Assembly (NCBI GenBank): GCA_013289795.1
Contig: JABCZH010000002.1
Coordinates: 418,924-482,923, forward strand
Direction: 5' to 3'
DNA: 64,000 bases
Source of the DNA: Acidobacteriota bacterium
GTDB lineage: Bacteria; Acidobacteriota; Terriglobia; Terriglobales; Acidobacteriaceae
Shown here piece after piece: positions 26,098 through 34,548 of this stretch. The stretch's first letter is position 1, and each line of letters opens with the position of its first letter. The position numbers and the translations under genes are program-made. The notes under the pieces are model-generated. The model was not told the DNA's origin. It saw nothing but the letters and a program-made list of their open reading frames with translations, and ran no database searches.

Positions 26098-26125
26098 ATC
26101 TTACGCCTAAGCTGTTTGTTGTCAA
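26098..26125 (-). promoter_or_regulatory. Sigma-70 promoter of the mraZ/dcw operon
   Basis: On the minus strand: perfect -35 TTGACA (26125-26120), 16-base spacer and -10 TAAGAT (26103-26098). Start is expected near 26091, inside the MraZ boxes. The rest of the 560-base gap (25893-26452) shows no gene other than this control region. Confidence 0.75.
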
Positions 26126-26452
26126 TAACAAAGTTACTGGTATATATGGGGATGAACAGCTCCCTTGGGAAACTACGAGAAGTTGTGGCTTACTGATCAG
26201 GTGACCACAAGCAGTTGCGTTAACGACATAGGTTCGGCGCCAGCGATTCAGTTGACTTCCCCGTAAGTAATTGCTGGCACGCGCGGAAAAGCTGTGGAAA
26301 TCTCGGCTCCCAAGTGCACCTCCAAAGAAAGGGAGACGAAAGTCCCAGGTAAGAAAGACGCCTGGATTTATCGCGGGCTTCAATTTACAGTGGCCTAGAC
26401 TTGGCGTGAGTTGTGTTAATCTAGCCCGGCAATAATTTTCAGGAGTGAGATC

Positions 26453-26530
26453 ATGGAATGGACCACACCGCAGTTCGAAGAGATCGCGCTGAATTGCGAG
26501 ATCAATTCCTACGCTAGCGCTGCAATGTAA
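26453..26530 (+). CDS. pqqA: PqqA, precursor peptide of pyrroloquinoline quinone
   Basis: This 25-residue ORF starts at ATG 26453 with AGGAG 7 bases upstream. The sequence begins MEWTTPQFEEIALNCEI and contains the E-x3-Y pair (E16 and Y20) that becomes the PQQ skeleton after crosslinking by PqqE. The N-terminal MEWTTPQFEEI fits known PqqA. It is followed after one base by pqqB. The downstream pqqC, pqqD and pqqE genes are not here and must be elsewhere if the pathway works. Confidence 0.85.
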   Translation: MEWTTPQFEEIALNCEINSYASAAM

Positions 26531-26531
26531 C

Positions 26532-27461
26532 GTGCACATCGAAATCCTGGGCTCGGCCGCGGGGGGCGGGTTTCCGCAGTGGAATTGCAACTGCCGTAAC
26601 TGCCATTCCTTGCGCGCCGGGACCTTCCGGGGCAAAGCTCGTACTCAGACCCAGGTGGCAATCAGTAGCGACCACCAGCACTATTTTCTCCTGAACGCTT
26701 CGCCTGACCTGCGCCTGCAGGTCGAGGCCACGCCGCGCCTCCATCCCGGCAGCGGCCAGCGCGATTCCCCTATCCACGGTGTCTTGCTCACCAGCGCGGA
26801 TATTGATCAGGTCGCGGGCCTGCTCTCGCTGCGCGAGCTCCAACCCTTTCCCATCTACTGCACTGCTTCGATTCGTCGCATCCTGCAGGAGGATAACTCC
26901 GCCTTTGGAATGCTGAACCGCGTGCCCAAGCAGGTTTCCTGGCAGGAGATCGCACCGGGGCGAAGGTTCTCGCTGTTTGATCCAGCGGGAATCGACTCGG
27001 AGATCCGTTGCGAAGCACTTTCCCTGAACGGCCACTACCCCGCGTATGTCTCGGCGCAGCGATCTGCTAGCCTCAGACCGGAAGAAGCCCTGCTCGGGCT
27101 ACTCCTGGAATCGTCCTCGGGAAAGAGGCTCGCCTACATGCCGGCCGTGCCCGCGATCGACGAGGCCTTGCTTAAGCGCCTAGACTCAGCGGATCTCCTC
27201 CTATTCGACGGAACCTTCTGGAGCGGCGACGAGCTGATTCGAGTCCAGGGCAGTGGTGCGACGGCTCGCGAGATGGGGCACGTTCCTGTCTCAGGCGCTG
27301 ACGGGTCTCTGAGAAAACTAGCGCACCTGGGGCGGCCGCGCAAAGTGTTCATCCACATCAACAATACGAATCCCATGTTGGACGAAGCGAGTCCACAGTA
27401 TCGCGAGGTTCGCGACGCGGGCTGGGAGATTGCGGAAGATAAGTCGAGTTTCGAACTATAG
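26532..27461 (+). CDS. pqqB: PqqB, metallo-beta-lactamase-fold PQQ biosynthesis protein
   Basis: The 309-residue product begins MHIEILGSAAGGGFPQWNCNCRNC, the PqqB signature with a zinc-binding Cys cluster, and continues with the beta-lactamase fold (HGVLLTSADIDQVAGLLSLRE; VFIHINNTNPML at the end). PqqB is thought to hydroxylate the PqqA-derived Glu-Tyr intermediate or help move PQQ to the periplasm. The GTG start lies one base after the pqqA stop. The gene is not followed by pqqC; a two-component operon comes next. Confidence 0.93.
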   Translation: MHIEILGSAAGGGFPQWNCNCRNCHSLRAGTFRGKARTQTQVAISSDHQHYFLLNASPDLRLQVEATPRLHPGSGQRDSPIHGVLLTSADIDQVAGLLSLRELQPFPIYCTASIRRILQEDNSAFGMLNRVPKQVSWQEIAPGRRFSLFDPAGIDSEIRCEALSLNGHYPAYVSAQRSASLRPEEALLGLLLESSSGKRLAYMPAVPAIDEALLKRLDSADLLLFDGTFWSGDELIRVQGSGATAREMGHVPVSGADGSLRKLAHLGRPRKVFIHINNTNPMLDEASPQYREVRDAGWEIAEDKSSFEL

Positions 27462-27539
27462 CGGGATTCTGCCGTTCCCCAGGAAGGAGACTTTAAGAAT
27501 AGAAGAAGATTGGCCGTACACCCCGGTTTTTGTCTACGG

Positions 27540-27589
27540 ATTGTCAAATCATTGTCAACATTTGGTCGCAGGCGTCGTCTAAATTGTCA
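27540..27589 (+). promoter_or_regulatory. Pho-box-like direct repeats upstream of the response regulator
   Basis: ATTGTCA occurs at 27540-27546 and 27551-27557 (7-base boxes with 4-base gap, 11-base period) and again at 27583-27589, 32 bases further (about three helical turns). This matches the layout of PhoB-type boxes (CTGTCAT repeats), and the following gene is an OmpR/PhoB-family regulator that could bind them. The third copy could overlap a -35 element. Confidence 0.45.
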
Positions 27590-27644
27590 TTGGTAGTAAT
27601 CTAATCGAGTATTTGCTTAGATTTGGCCTCATTAAGGAGTCGCC

Positions 27645-28415
27645 ATGATGCGAGTCGAAGTTAACCGGGAAGCGGAATTTCAACGACCGCCCAGCACGCA
27701 GTCCAAGGAGTCCGCGCGCACGCTGCAAGGCGGCGCGACCGAACGGATCCTGGTGGTGGAAGACGATCATGCCGTGCAGAAGGCACTGAAGCGGTTGTTC
27801 GAAACCGAGGGATTTGAGATTGAAGTAAGCTCTGACGGCAAGTCTGCGCTTGAAGCTTTCCGCAGAACCACGCCCTCGGCGATCGTGCTGGATCTGCGTC
27901 TGCCCCAGATGTCGGGCCGGGATGTTTGCCGCGAGATCAAGCAACAATCTCCTTCGGTGCCCATCATTGTACTCAGCGCCGCCAGCGACGTTTCCGACAA
28001 AGTGTTGCTGTTGGAACTCGGCGCCGATGATTACGTTACCAAACCCTTCAGTCCGCGTGAATTGCTGGCACGAGTGCGTGCAGCTTTGCGCCGCACGGTT
28101 CGCAAGGAGACCGGCGAGCTCGTCGCCTTTGATGGCATTTCTGCGGACTTCACCAGAATGGAAGTGACCCGGGACGGAGAATCGATTTTCCTCACCGCCC
28201 AGGAGTTTAAGACCTTGAAGTTTCTGGCGCAGAACCCGGAGCGGGTCATCTCCCGCGACGAGTTGCTGAATGAGGTATGGGGGTACCAGAATTATCCCTC
28301 CACTCGTACTGTTGATAATCACATCCTGAAGCTGCGGCAGAAGCTCGAAAGGGATCCCTCGAACCCTACGCATTTCCGCACCGTGCACGGAGTTGGATAC
28401 AAGTTCGTAAAGTAG
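27645..28415 (+). CDS. OmpR/PhoB-family response regulator
   Basis: The 256-residue protein has a non-conserved 30-residue N-terminal tail, then a receiver domain (ILVVEDDHAVQKAL; phospho-acceptor D83 in IVLDLRLPQMSG; Lys in DYVTKPFS) and a winged-helix DNA-binding domain (FLTAQEFKTLKFLAQNPERVISRDEL to RTVDNHILKLRQKLE, HFRTVHGVGYKFVK). AAGGAG lies 7 bases before ATG 27645. It is cotranscribed with the kinase gene downstream (52-base gap). Direct repeats upstream may be its own operator. Confidence 0.93.
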   Translation: MMRVEVNREAEFQRPPSTQSKESARTLQGGATERILVVEDDHAVQKALKRLFETEGFEIEVSSDGKSALEAFRRTTPSAIVLDLRLPQMSGRDVCREIKQQSPSVPIIVLSAASDVSDKVLLLELGADDYVTKPFSPRELLARVRAALRRTVRKETGELVAFDGISADFTRMEVTRDGESIFLTAQEFKTLKFLAQNPERVISRDELLNEVWGYQNYPSTRTVDNHILKLRQKLERDPSNPTHFRTVHGVGYKFVK

Positions 28416-28467
28416 CTTTGACGATTCGAGGAGGCAGGCAGCCAGTGGCCGGAGACGAGGAAGCGCG

Positions 28468-30273
28468 ATGAAACTTAGGATGCGCACCAAGTTTCTTCTC
28501 TCAATGCTGGTGATTTCAGCCGGACTGACGTGGACCAGCCTTTGGCTGGTCCGGCATAGCGTTCAGCAGCAGGTCCGAAAAGGCATCTTTGCCGACCTTC
28601 ACAATTCCGTCGGCACCTTCCAGAGCTTCCAAAGGGAACGGGAACTTACGCTCACCCACTCCGCCGAACTGCTGGCGGATCTGCCCAACCTGCGCGCCCT
28701 GATGACGACCAGCCATGAAGCGACCATTCAGGATGCTTCCACCGATTTGTGGCGGTTGGCAGGGAGTGATCTGTTCGTTCTGGCAGACCGCGAGGGCAAA
28801 GTGGCGGCCTTGCACACCTCTTCACCGGGCTTCACGCGCGAGATGGCGCAGCGGGCGCTGGGCTCGCCCCTGAACACCGAGGCTTCGGGGCAATGGTGGT
28901 TCGGAGCGCAGCATCTCTATCAGGTGTTTCTCAAGCCCATCTATTTTGGGCCGGCCGCAGCGGACCGCCTGCTGGGTTTTCTGGTCATCGGTTATGAGAT
29001 CGATGATGTCGTGGCCTCGCAAGTCAGCCGGATTGCCGCCAGTCAGGTGGCGTTCTACTACGGGGACGCAATCGTAAGAAGCACCCTCGACCCCGCCCAC
29101 GAGGCGGAACTGACCAGGCATCCCGTGGTGCGCTCCAACCCAGCCACCGCCGAGCCTGAAGAAGTTCGGCTGGGCGATGAACACTTCCTGGGCAGCTCGC
29201 TGGAACTGGCTCCGGGCAGCACCGCCTCGGTTCGGCTGAGTGTGTTGAAATCCTACGATCAGGCGACCGCCTTCCTCGATAGCCTGAACCGCTTGCTGCT
29301 CGCCCTCGGGCTAGCCGCGCTGGGCGCCGGCAGCGCCTTGGTGTTCTTCATTTCCGATACTTTCACCCGGCCCTTGAGAAACCTGGTCGCCGGAGTTCGC
29401 GCCCTCGAGGGGGGAGACTTCTACTACAAGCTTGACGCTCAAGGCGGCGACGAAGTCGCGGAGGTCACGGGCGCTTTCAACCGCATGCGCGCCAGCCTCC
29501 GGAAGACCCAACAAGAGCTGCTGGAGGCGGAACGCCTGGCCACCATTGGTCGAATGGCCAGTTCTATTTCTCATGATTTGCGGCACTCCCTGGCCGCCAT
29601 CGTCGCCAACGCCGAATTTCTGTTGGAAAGCCGTCTCTCCGGTGACCAGCGAGAGGAGCTTTACCAGGAGGTTCGGATTGGCGTGAACCAGATGACCGAG
29701 CTCATCGATTCGTTGTTGGAGTTCTCGCGCACCCGCGAATCCCTGCGCCTGACTTTCGGCAACGTCAAGGAGTCAGTGGATCGGGTGGTGCAGATCATTC
29801 ATGCGCATCCTCGCTTTCACCCGGTCTGGATCAGCGTTCTCCAGGAGGGAAACTGTAAGGGGTGGTTCGACACCAAGAAACTGGAACGGGCGCTCTACAA
29901 TCTCTTGCTCAATGCCTGTGAGGCCACTCCGGGAGAAGGCGGGCGGATTACGGTTGAGTTGACCGGCATCTCGGACGGAGTGCAGGTGCGGGTTGTGGAC
30001 AATGGCCGCGGGATCCCGGAATCGGTCCGGGACAAGCTGTTTGAACCGTTTGTCAGCTCGGGCAAAGAGAATGGAACCGGCCTCGGGCTCACCGTCGTAC
30101 AGAAGATCATCCAGGACCACGGGGGCGATGTAATGGTGGAGAAGACCTCCATCGAGGGGACCGTTTTTCGGCTCACGCTCCCCCTCGGCTCCGAATCCAT
30201 GGGGGACGGTGACGGCGAGAGAAAACTAACGTTTTCATCACTGGTGTCGGCAAGAAAAATGCCGGTGGAGTAG
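28468..30273 (+). CDS. Membrane sensor histidine kinase
   Basis: The 601-residue kinase has a first membrane helix (about residues 8-28), a 240-residue periplasmic sensor (no recognised domain; CACHE-like possible), a second helix (about 275-297), a HAMP linker, a DHp domain with phospho-acceptor H369 (SISHDLRHSLAAI) and a HATPase domain (ALYNLLLNACEATP, DNGRGIPES, GTGLGLTVVQKII). It pairs with the response regulator just upstream. The H-box reads SHDLRHSL rather than SHELRTPL, as in kinases of the HDxRxxL type. The signal sensed is not visible. Confidence 0.92.
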   Translation: MKLRMRTKFLLSMLVISAGLTWTSLWLVRHSVQQQVRKGIFADLHNSVGTFQSFQRERELTLTHSAELLADLPNLRALMTTSHEATIQDASTDLWRLAGSDLFVLADREGKVAALHTSSPGFTREMAQRALGSPLNTEASGQWWFGAQHLYQVFLKPIYFGPAAADRLLGFLVIGYEIDDVVASQVSRIAASQVAFYYGDAIVRSTLDPAHEAELTRHPVVRSNPATAEPEEVRLGDEHFLGSSLELAPGSTASVRLSVLKSYDQATAFLDSLNRLLLALGLAALGAGSALVFFISDTFTRPLRNLVAGVRALEGGDFYYKLDAQGGDEVAEVTGAFNRMRASLRKTQQELLEAERLATIGRMASSISHDLRHSLAAIVANAEFLLESRLSGDQREELYQEVRIGVNQMTELIDSLLEFSRTRESLRLTFGNVKESVDRVVQIIHAHPRFHPVWISVLQEGNCKGWFDTKKLERALYNLLLNACEATPGEGGRITVELTGISDGVQVRVVDNGRGIPESVRDKLFEPFVSSGKENGTGLGLTVVQKIIQDHGGDVMVEKTSIEGTVFRLTLPLGSESMGDGDGERKLTFSSLVSARKMPVE

Positions 30274-30470
30274 GATTCCGTTCTGGGTGAGTGCCGGGCA
30301 GCACCGTAACCGGTAGCATCACACGATTTTATGGCCGCGGGCACGTTATAGGCTTCGACCCGGGATGCTCTCCTGGACAGCTTATTTCGCGGCCCATTCC
30401 AGTTCTAAAGACCGTCTCAGGTTGACGCGATTCGTTCTGGTACTTCCACAGTCTTCTTCGGGAGGCACTT

Positions 30471-32066
30471 GTGAAGCAGAGGAATGCTTTTCTTGATTGG
30501 GTCGGGCATTTTAACAGGGTCAGTGTCCTGGTCGTCGGCTGCAGTGTTTCTGCTTGGTCGCAGGCACCGGTTGCGTCATCGCCGCCGGCCAACGACGGAG
30601 CATCCACGGCGGTGCAGGATCTGCAACAGCAGGTCAGTGAACTGCGCGCCGCCGTGGCTGAGATCCGCTCCGAGGCCGCGCAGTACCGGGCTGAAACTGC
30701 GGAACTGCGCCGTGAGTTGCGCGCCATGAAGGGACAGCCCGGCCCGGCAGAGATGGCCCCGGCAGCAGGCGCCTACGCCTCAGCCGGCACTCCCGTCGGC
30801 GCCCCACCCGAAGTTTCGCCCCGTCCGGCGGTGCCGTCGAATCCTCTGCCCGATCGCGTCGCCGCGTTGGAGGAAGCAACCCAACTGTTGGACAGCAAGC
30901 TGAACGACCAATACCAATCGAAGGTCGAGAGCGCGTCGAAGTACCGTATCCGGCTCTCCGGCATCGTCCTCTTGAATCTCTTCAGCAATCGCGGACAGAC
31001 GGACAACTCCGACTTTCCCAGTTTTGTGACCGGCCCCAACCAGGGCGGAGACTTCGGCGCTACCATGCGCCAGTCCGAGATTGGCATCGAGGCCTTCGGC
31101 CCAACCATAGCGGGCGCGAAGACTTCAGCCAACCTGCAAGCGGACTTTGCTGGTGGCTTCCCTAACACATGGAATGGAGTGGACTCCGGAGTCTTCCGCT
31201 TGCGCATTGCGCGGATGCGGATGGACTGGGGCAAGACGGCAGTCGTTGTGGGGCAGGACGACCTTTTTGTCTCTCCTCTCTCACCCACTTCGTTCGCCTC
31301 TCTCGCCGTCCCTGCACTCACCTACGCGGGAAATCTGTGGGCTTGGACGCCACAGGTGCGCATCGAACATCGCTTCGATTTTTCCGACCAGAACCACATT
31401 GCCGTGCAGGCGGGGGTTTTGGACAATCTTACCGGTGAGTTCCCTTCCGACCCCTATTTCCGATCGCCAGGCCCAGGCGAGCAAACGAGCCAGCCCGCCT
31501 TTGCCTTTCGCGCTGCGTGGACCAATAATTTCCTCGGCCGCCCCCTAACCGTCGGCGCCGCAGGCTATTACAGCCGCCAGGATTGGCCCGTCAACCAGCG
31601 TAACGACGGTTGGGCAGGCATGACGGATTGGGAAATTCCGATTTTGTCTCGCTTGAGTTGGTCAGGCGAATTCTACCGCGGACGAGCTATCGGCGGCATT
31701 GGCGCGGGCATTAGCCGTAGCGTAATCTTCGACGGAGTTCCCGGCCAACCCTCCACTCCAGTCCACGGACTGGACTCGATCGGAGGGTGGTCGCAACTGA
31801 AATTCAAAGCCAACAGCCGCCTTGAATTCAACGCCGCCTTTGGCCTGGATAGCCCCACCAGCTCTGAAGTACGGGCTGGCACTGCCAGTCAGCTTTATTT
31901 GGGTCAGCTGTTCACGCAGAACCGCGGTGGGTTGGTTAACTTTATTTTTCGCCCGCGTTCCAATTTGCTTTTTTCCACCGAGTACAGATACTTGCAGTCA
32001 TTTCCGCTGCCCAGTTCCAACAACACAGCCGATCAATTCAATGTCGTGATGGGGGTCTTGTTCTGA
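30471..32066 (+). CDS. Outer-membrane porin with N-terminal coiled coil (DcaP/phosphate-porin-like)
   Basis: GTG 30471 with GGGAGG upstream gives 531 residues. A signal peptide (to SAWSQAP) is followed by a helical coiled coil (about residues 45-85, LQQQVSELRAAVAEIRSEAAQ), a Pro-rich hinge and a long beta-barrel of alternating polar and hydrophobic segments ending DQFNVVMGVLF; the terminal Phe is the BAM recognition signal. Trimeric porins with such coiled coils take up phosphate, carboxylates or other anions. It lies directly downstream of the two-component pair, so it is a likely regulon member. Confidence 0.8.
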   Translation: MKQRNAFLDWVGHFNRVSVLVVGCSVSAWSQAPVASSPPANDGASTAVQDLQQQVSELRAAVAEIRSEAAQYRAETAELRRELRAMKGQPGPAEMAPAAGAYASAGTPVGAPPEVSPRPAVPSNPLPDRVAALEEATQLLDSKLNDQYQSKVESASKYRIRLSGIVLLNLFSNRGQTDNSDFPSFVTGPNQGGDFGATMRQSEIGIEAFGPTIAGAKTSANLQADFAGGFPNTWNGVDSGVFRLRIARMRMDWGKTAVVVGQDDLFVSPLSPTSFASLAVPALTYAGNLWAWTPQVRIEHRFDFSDQNHIAVQAGVLDNLTGEFPSDPYFRSPGPGEQTSQPAFAFRAAWTNNFLGRPLTVGAAGYYSRQDWPVNQRNDGWAGMTDWEIPILSRLSWSGEFYRGRAIGGIGAGISRSVIFDGVPGQPSTPVHGLDSIGGWSQLKFKANSRLEFNAAFGLDSPTSSEVRAGTASQLYLGQLFTQNRGGLVNFIFRPRSNLLFSTEYRYLQSFPLPSSNNTADQFNVVMGVLF

Positions 32067-32101
32067 CCATAAAGGCGTCTAGCTTTGGCTTCGGTTGGCT
32101 G

Positions 32102-32800
32102 TTGATTGTGCTAGTCGCCGGAGGTGTGGTGCGCGCCCAGGAAAACACCATTACCGCCCGGGTGGCGCTGGTAAGTGACGCCAAGAAGAGCAAAACCCGA
32201 GACGCCAGCAATGTGGTGATCTGGCTGACACCTTCCGATGGCGCTGTGGTGGTGCCCGCGCCGGTTCCGCAGTCGTTCCCGCTTCCGCGCCTGATTCAGA
32301 GGAACAAAAGTTTCGAACCCCACGTGCTGGTGGTGCGGGTAGGATCGCTGGTCGAGTTCCCCAACCGCGATCCCTTCTTTCACAACGTATTCTCGCTGTT
32401 CGAAGGCAAACGCTTCGACCTCGGTCTTTATGAGGCCGGAACCACGCGCAACGTGCTGTTTGACAAAGCCGGCATCTCTTACATCTTCTGCAACATTCAT
32501 CCCGAGATGAGCGCTGCCGTGCTGGCGCTGAATACTCCCTACTACGGAATCTCAGACCGGCAGGGCCAGGTCATAATCCCGGCAGTGGCGCCGGGCCGCT
32601 ATACGCTCAGAATTTGGTATGAAGCGACACTCCCGGAACGGCTGAATGCCATGGCCCGCGAAGTTACGATCTCCGAAAGTACCTCCACACTGGGTCTGTT
32701 TCAGTTGCCTACTATCAGTCTGCCTGAGGAACACAAGAACATGTATGGCCACGACTATGCGCCTCCTACCCCCGATAGTCCAGCCTACGGGCGGCCCTGA
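32102..32800 (+). CDS. Exported cupredoxin-domain protein with C-terminal beta-sandwich
   Basis: The protein has about 232 residues. A type I copper site is complete: His in FFHNVFS, then Cys, His and Met in FCNIHPEM (C-x2-H-x2-M). A carboxypeptidase-regulatory-like sandwich (GQVIIPAVAPGRYTLRIWYE) follows. The start shown is TTG 32102, but this leaves a signal peptide without charged N-region. The same frame is open to a CTG at 32063 that overlaps the porin stop and would give IKASSFGFGWLLIVLV, a proper signal with Lys. Likely a periplasmic electron carrier or copper sensor, in the porin operon. Confidence 0.75.
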   Translation: MIVLVAGGVVRAQENTITARVALVSDAKKSKTRDASNVVIWLTPSDGAVVVPAPVPQSFPLPRLIQRNKSFEPHVLVVRVGSLVEFPNRDPFFHNVFSLFEGKRFDLGLYEAGTTRNVLFDKAGISYIFCNIHPEMSAAVLALNTPYYGISDRQGQVIIPAVAPGRYTLRIWYEATLPERLNAMAREVTISESTSTLGLFQLPTISLPEEHKNMYGHDYAPPTPDSPAYGRP

Positions 32801-32925
32801 GAACGCTGGGGCAGCAACAAAAAAATTACAATTGCGTGAAGCTTTGGTGACAACTCGAATATCAGCAATCCCTAAGATCGCAAGAAACGTGGACGGGCGA
32901 TCCGCTGCTGGCCCGTTCCCGGCGA

Positions 32926-32941
32926 GAGGTCCCGGGACCTC
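32926..32941. repeat. 16-base perfect palindrome in a convergent gap
   Basis: GAGGTCCCGGGACCTC reads the same on both strands. It lies in the 171-base gap between the convergent cupredoxin and HbpS-like genes. It may form a short hairpin (6-bp stem with CCGG loop) or bind a dimeric protein; no T-tract follows directly. Confidence 0.4.
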
Positions 32942-32971
32942 GATAGATAAAACTGCCGGAAGCGGCGATTT

Positions 32972-33370
32972 CTAGAATGCCGCTGCTCCGGCCTCGGCGA
33001 CGGCGTGGTCCTGATCGCCGGAGCCCCCGCTTACCCCAATCGCGCCGACTACCTTGCCACCCCGCTTTAAGGGAATGCCGCCGGCAAAGATCATGATCTT
33101 GCCGTCATTAGAGGCGTGAATTCCGAAAAACTGTCCGCCGGACTGGGAATGTGTCGCCAGGTCTTTGGTAGCAATATCGAACGCACTCGACGTGTAGGCC
33201 TTCTTGATGGAAATATCGATACTGCCGAGCCATGCGCCGTCCATGCGGACGTGCGCCACTAAGTTTCCGCCTTCATCGGCCACCGCGATGTTCATCGGCT
33301 GGCCAATTTCTGTCGACTTCTTTTCCGCCGCCGCAATCACACGTCTGGCATCCGCTAGCGTTACACTCAT
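32972..33370 (-). CDS. GlcG/HbpS-like heme-degrading domain protein (DUF336)
   Basis: A 132-residue protein with the family pattern LADARRVIAAAEKKSTEIGQP, IAVADEGGNLVAHVRMDGAW, KKAYTSSAF and IGVSGGSGDQDHAVAEAG. Members bind heme or small ligands; many sit next to enzymes as accessory proteins. It follows the homocysteine methyltransferase gene by 18 bases on the same strand and has GAGGAA before the ATG, so the two are likely co-transcribed. There is no signal peptide, so it is cytoplasmic. Confidence 0.85.
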   Translation of the reverse strand: MSVTLADARRVIAAAEKKSTEIGQPMNIAVADEGGNLVAHVRMDGAWLGSIDISIKKAYTSSAFDIATKDLATHSQSGGQFFGIHASNDGKIMIFAGGIPLKRGGKVVGAIGVSGGSGDQDHAVAEAGAAAF

Positions 33371-33388
33371 ATGATTCCTCTTGTTTGA

Positions 33389-34423
33389 TTATTTCTTCCG
33401 ACTGTTTGCCAGATTATCATGATCGTAATATTCATAAGCTGACATCGGCTTCTCGCCACCCTTTTTCCAAACCCGCTGGTCTTCGCCAACTTTCCCCAGC
33501 ACACGCGCCATCTCTCGAATGTGCATCGCCACAGTGCCGCAACAGGCGCCGATGTAGTTGATTCCGATCTCACGCGCCCGGAGTGCATACTCGGCCATCT
33601 CTTTGCGCGTAAGTTGCAGCGGGTCGAGCCCCAGTGGAAATTCCGGCAGGCTGGAGAAATCCGGCTGCTGCTTAGGCGTGCGATACGCCACCGGCTGGCA
33701 GGCCAAATAACCGTCCACCGCCTTTCTCATCGCTTCCATCGGACCGAGAATGTGTTCCGGCGGGCGCAGGCAATTCATTCCCACAATGTCAGCCCCGGCA
33801 TCGAGCAGAGTCTTGGCGGATTCCGCCGCGCTTTTTCCATCGGCGGTCTCGTCCTTGTTTTCAAAACAGATCGTGACCATCACTGGTAAGCCTGTCTTCT
33901 TGGCGCGTTCGACCGCGAGCAGAGCTTCGCCGAGCCAGGAAAAGGTTTCGCCGATAATGAAGTCCACACCTTCATCCACCTGTACTGCGAGTTGCTCATC
34001 GAAAGTGCTGCGCACACGATCCGCGGCGGTAGGGCTGTTGGGCTCGTACATCCAGGTGAGGCTGAGATTGCCCGCCACCAGGCACTTATCGCCGGCAACT
34101 TCACGCGCGATTTTCACGGCTGCGCGATTGAGCTCCTCAAGCCGATTCTCCAGGCCGACCGTGGCCAGCTTGTCGCGGCTGGCGTAAAACGTCAGAGCCT
34201 GCAACACCTCGGCGCCGGCTTCTCTAAATTCAATATGTAACTCACGCAACGCATCCGGACGCGTGAGCGCCACCTCAGGAGTAAATGGACCTGCGCGTAC
34301 CCATCCCCGCTTCTCCAGTTCCAGTAAATATCCGCCGTCGCCAAGAACCGGCCCGTCCTTCAATCGGTCGAGTATGCCTTTCTTCTTCATATTGATCCTC
34401 GGGTCACTTTCTGCGTGTGCCAT
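33389..34423 (-). CDS. Homocysteine/betaine-homocysteine S-methyltransferase family protein
   Basis: The 344-residue protein has the zinc-Cys motifs of the family: GMNC near residue 215 and GACCGT near residue 300, together with GDGGYLLELEKRGW at the N-terminus. Such enzymes transfer a methyl group from betaine, S-methylmethionine or dimethylsulfoniopropionate to homocysteine, giving methionine. GAGGAG lies 6 bases before ATG 34423; a second ATG at 34390 also has a GAGG. The direct repeat GTTAGTCAA upstream (34444 and 34497) could be an operator. The HbpS-like gene follows. Confidence 0.85.
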   Translation of the reverse strand: MAHAESDPRINMKKKGILDRLKDGPVLGDGGYLLELEKRGWVRAGPFTPEVALTRPDALRELHIEFREAGAEVLQALTFYASRDKLATVGLENRLEELNRAAVKIAREVAGDKCLVAGNLSLTWMYEPNSPTAADRVRSTFDEQLAVQVDEGVDFIIGETFSWLGEALLAVERAKKTGLPVMVTICFENKDETADGKSAAESAKTLLDAGADIVGMNCLRPPEHILGPMEAMRKAVDGYLACQPVAYRTPKQQPDFSSLPEFPLGLDPLQLTRKEMAEYALRAREIGINYIGACCGTVAMHIREMARVLGKVGEDQRVWKKGGEKPMSAYEYYDHDNLANSRKK

Positions 34424-34548
34424 TGTTTCTCCTCTAATACCCAGTTAGTCAAGATGTTTTTGAGGGACAAGTGAGGGGAACCAGATAATAATGACCGTTA
34501 GTCAATACGAGGATTCGATTTCGCGCACAGCCCCTGAACTAAACCGTT

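Noticed and set aside
34424..34548. SAM or cobalamin riboswitch before the homocysteine methyltransferase
   Set aside because: The gap is only 125 bases and none of the conserved core elements is visible.
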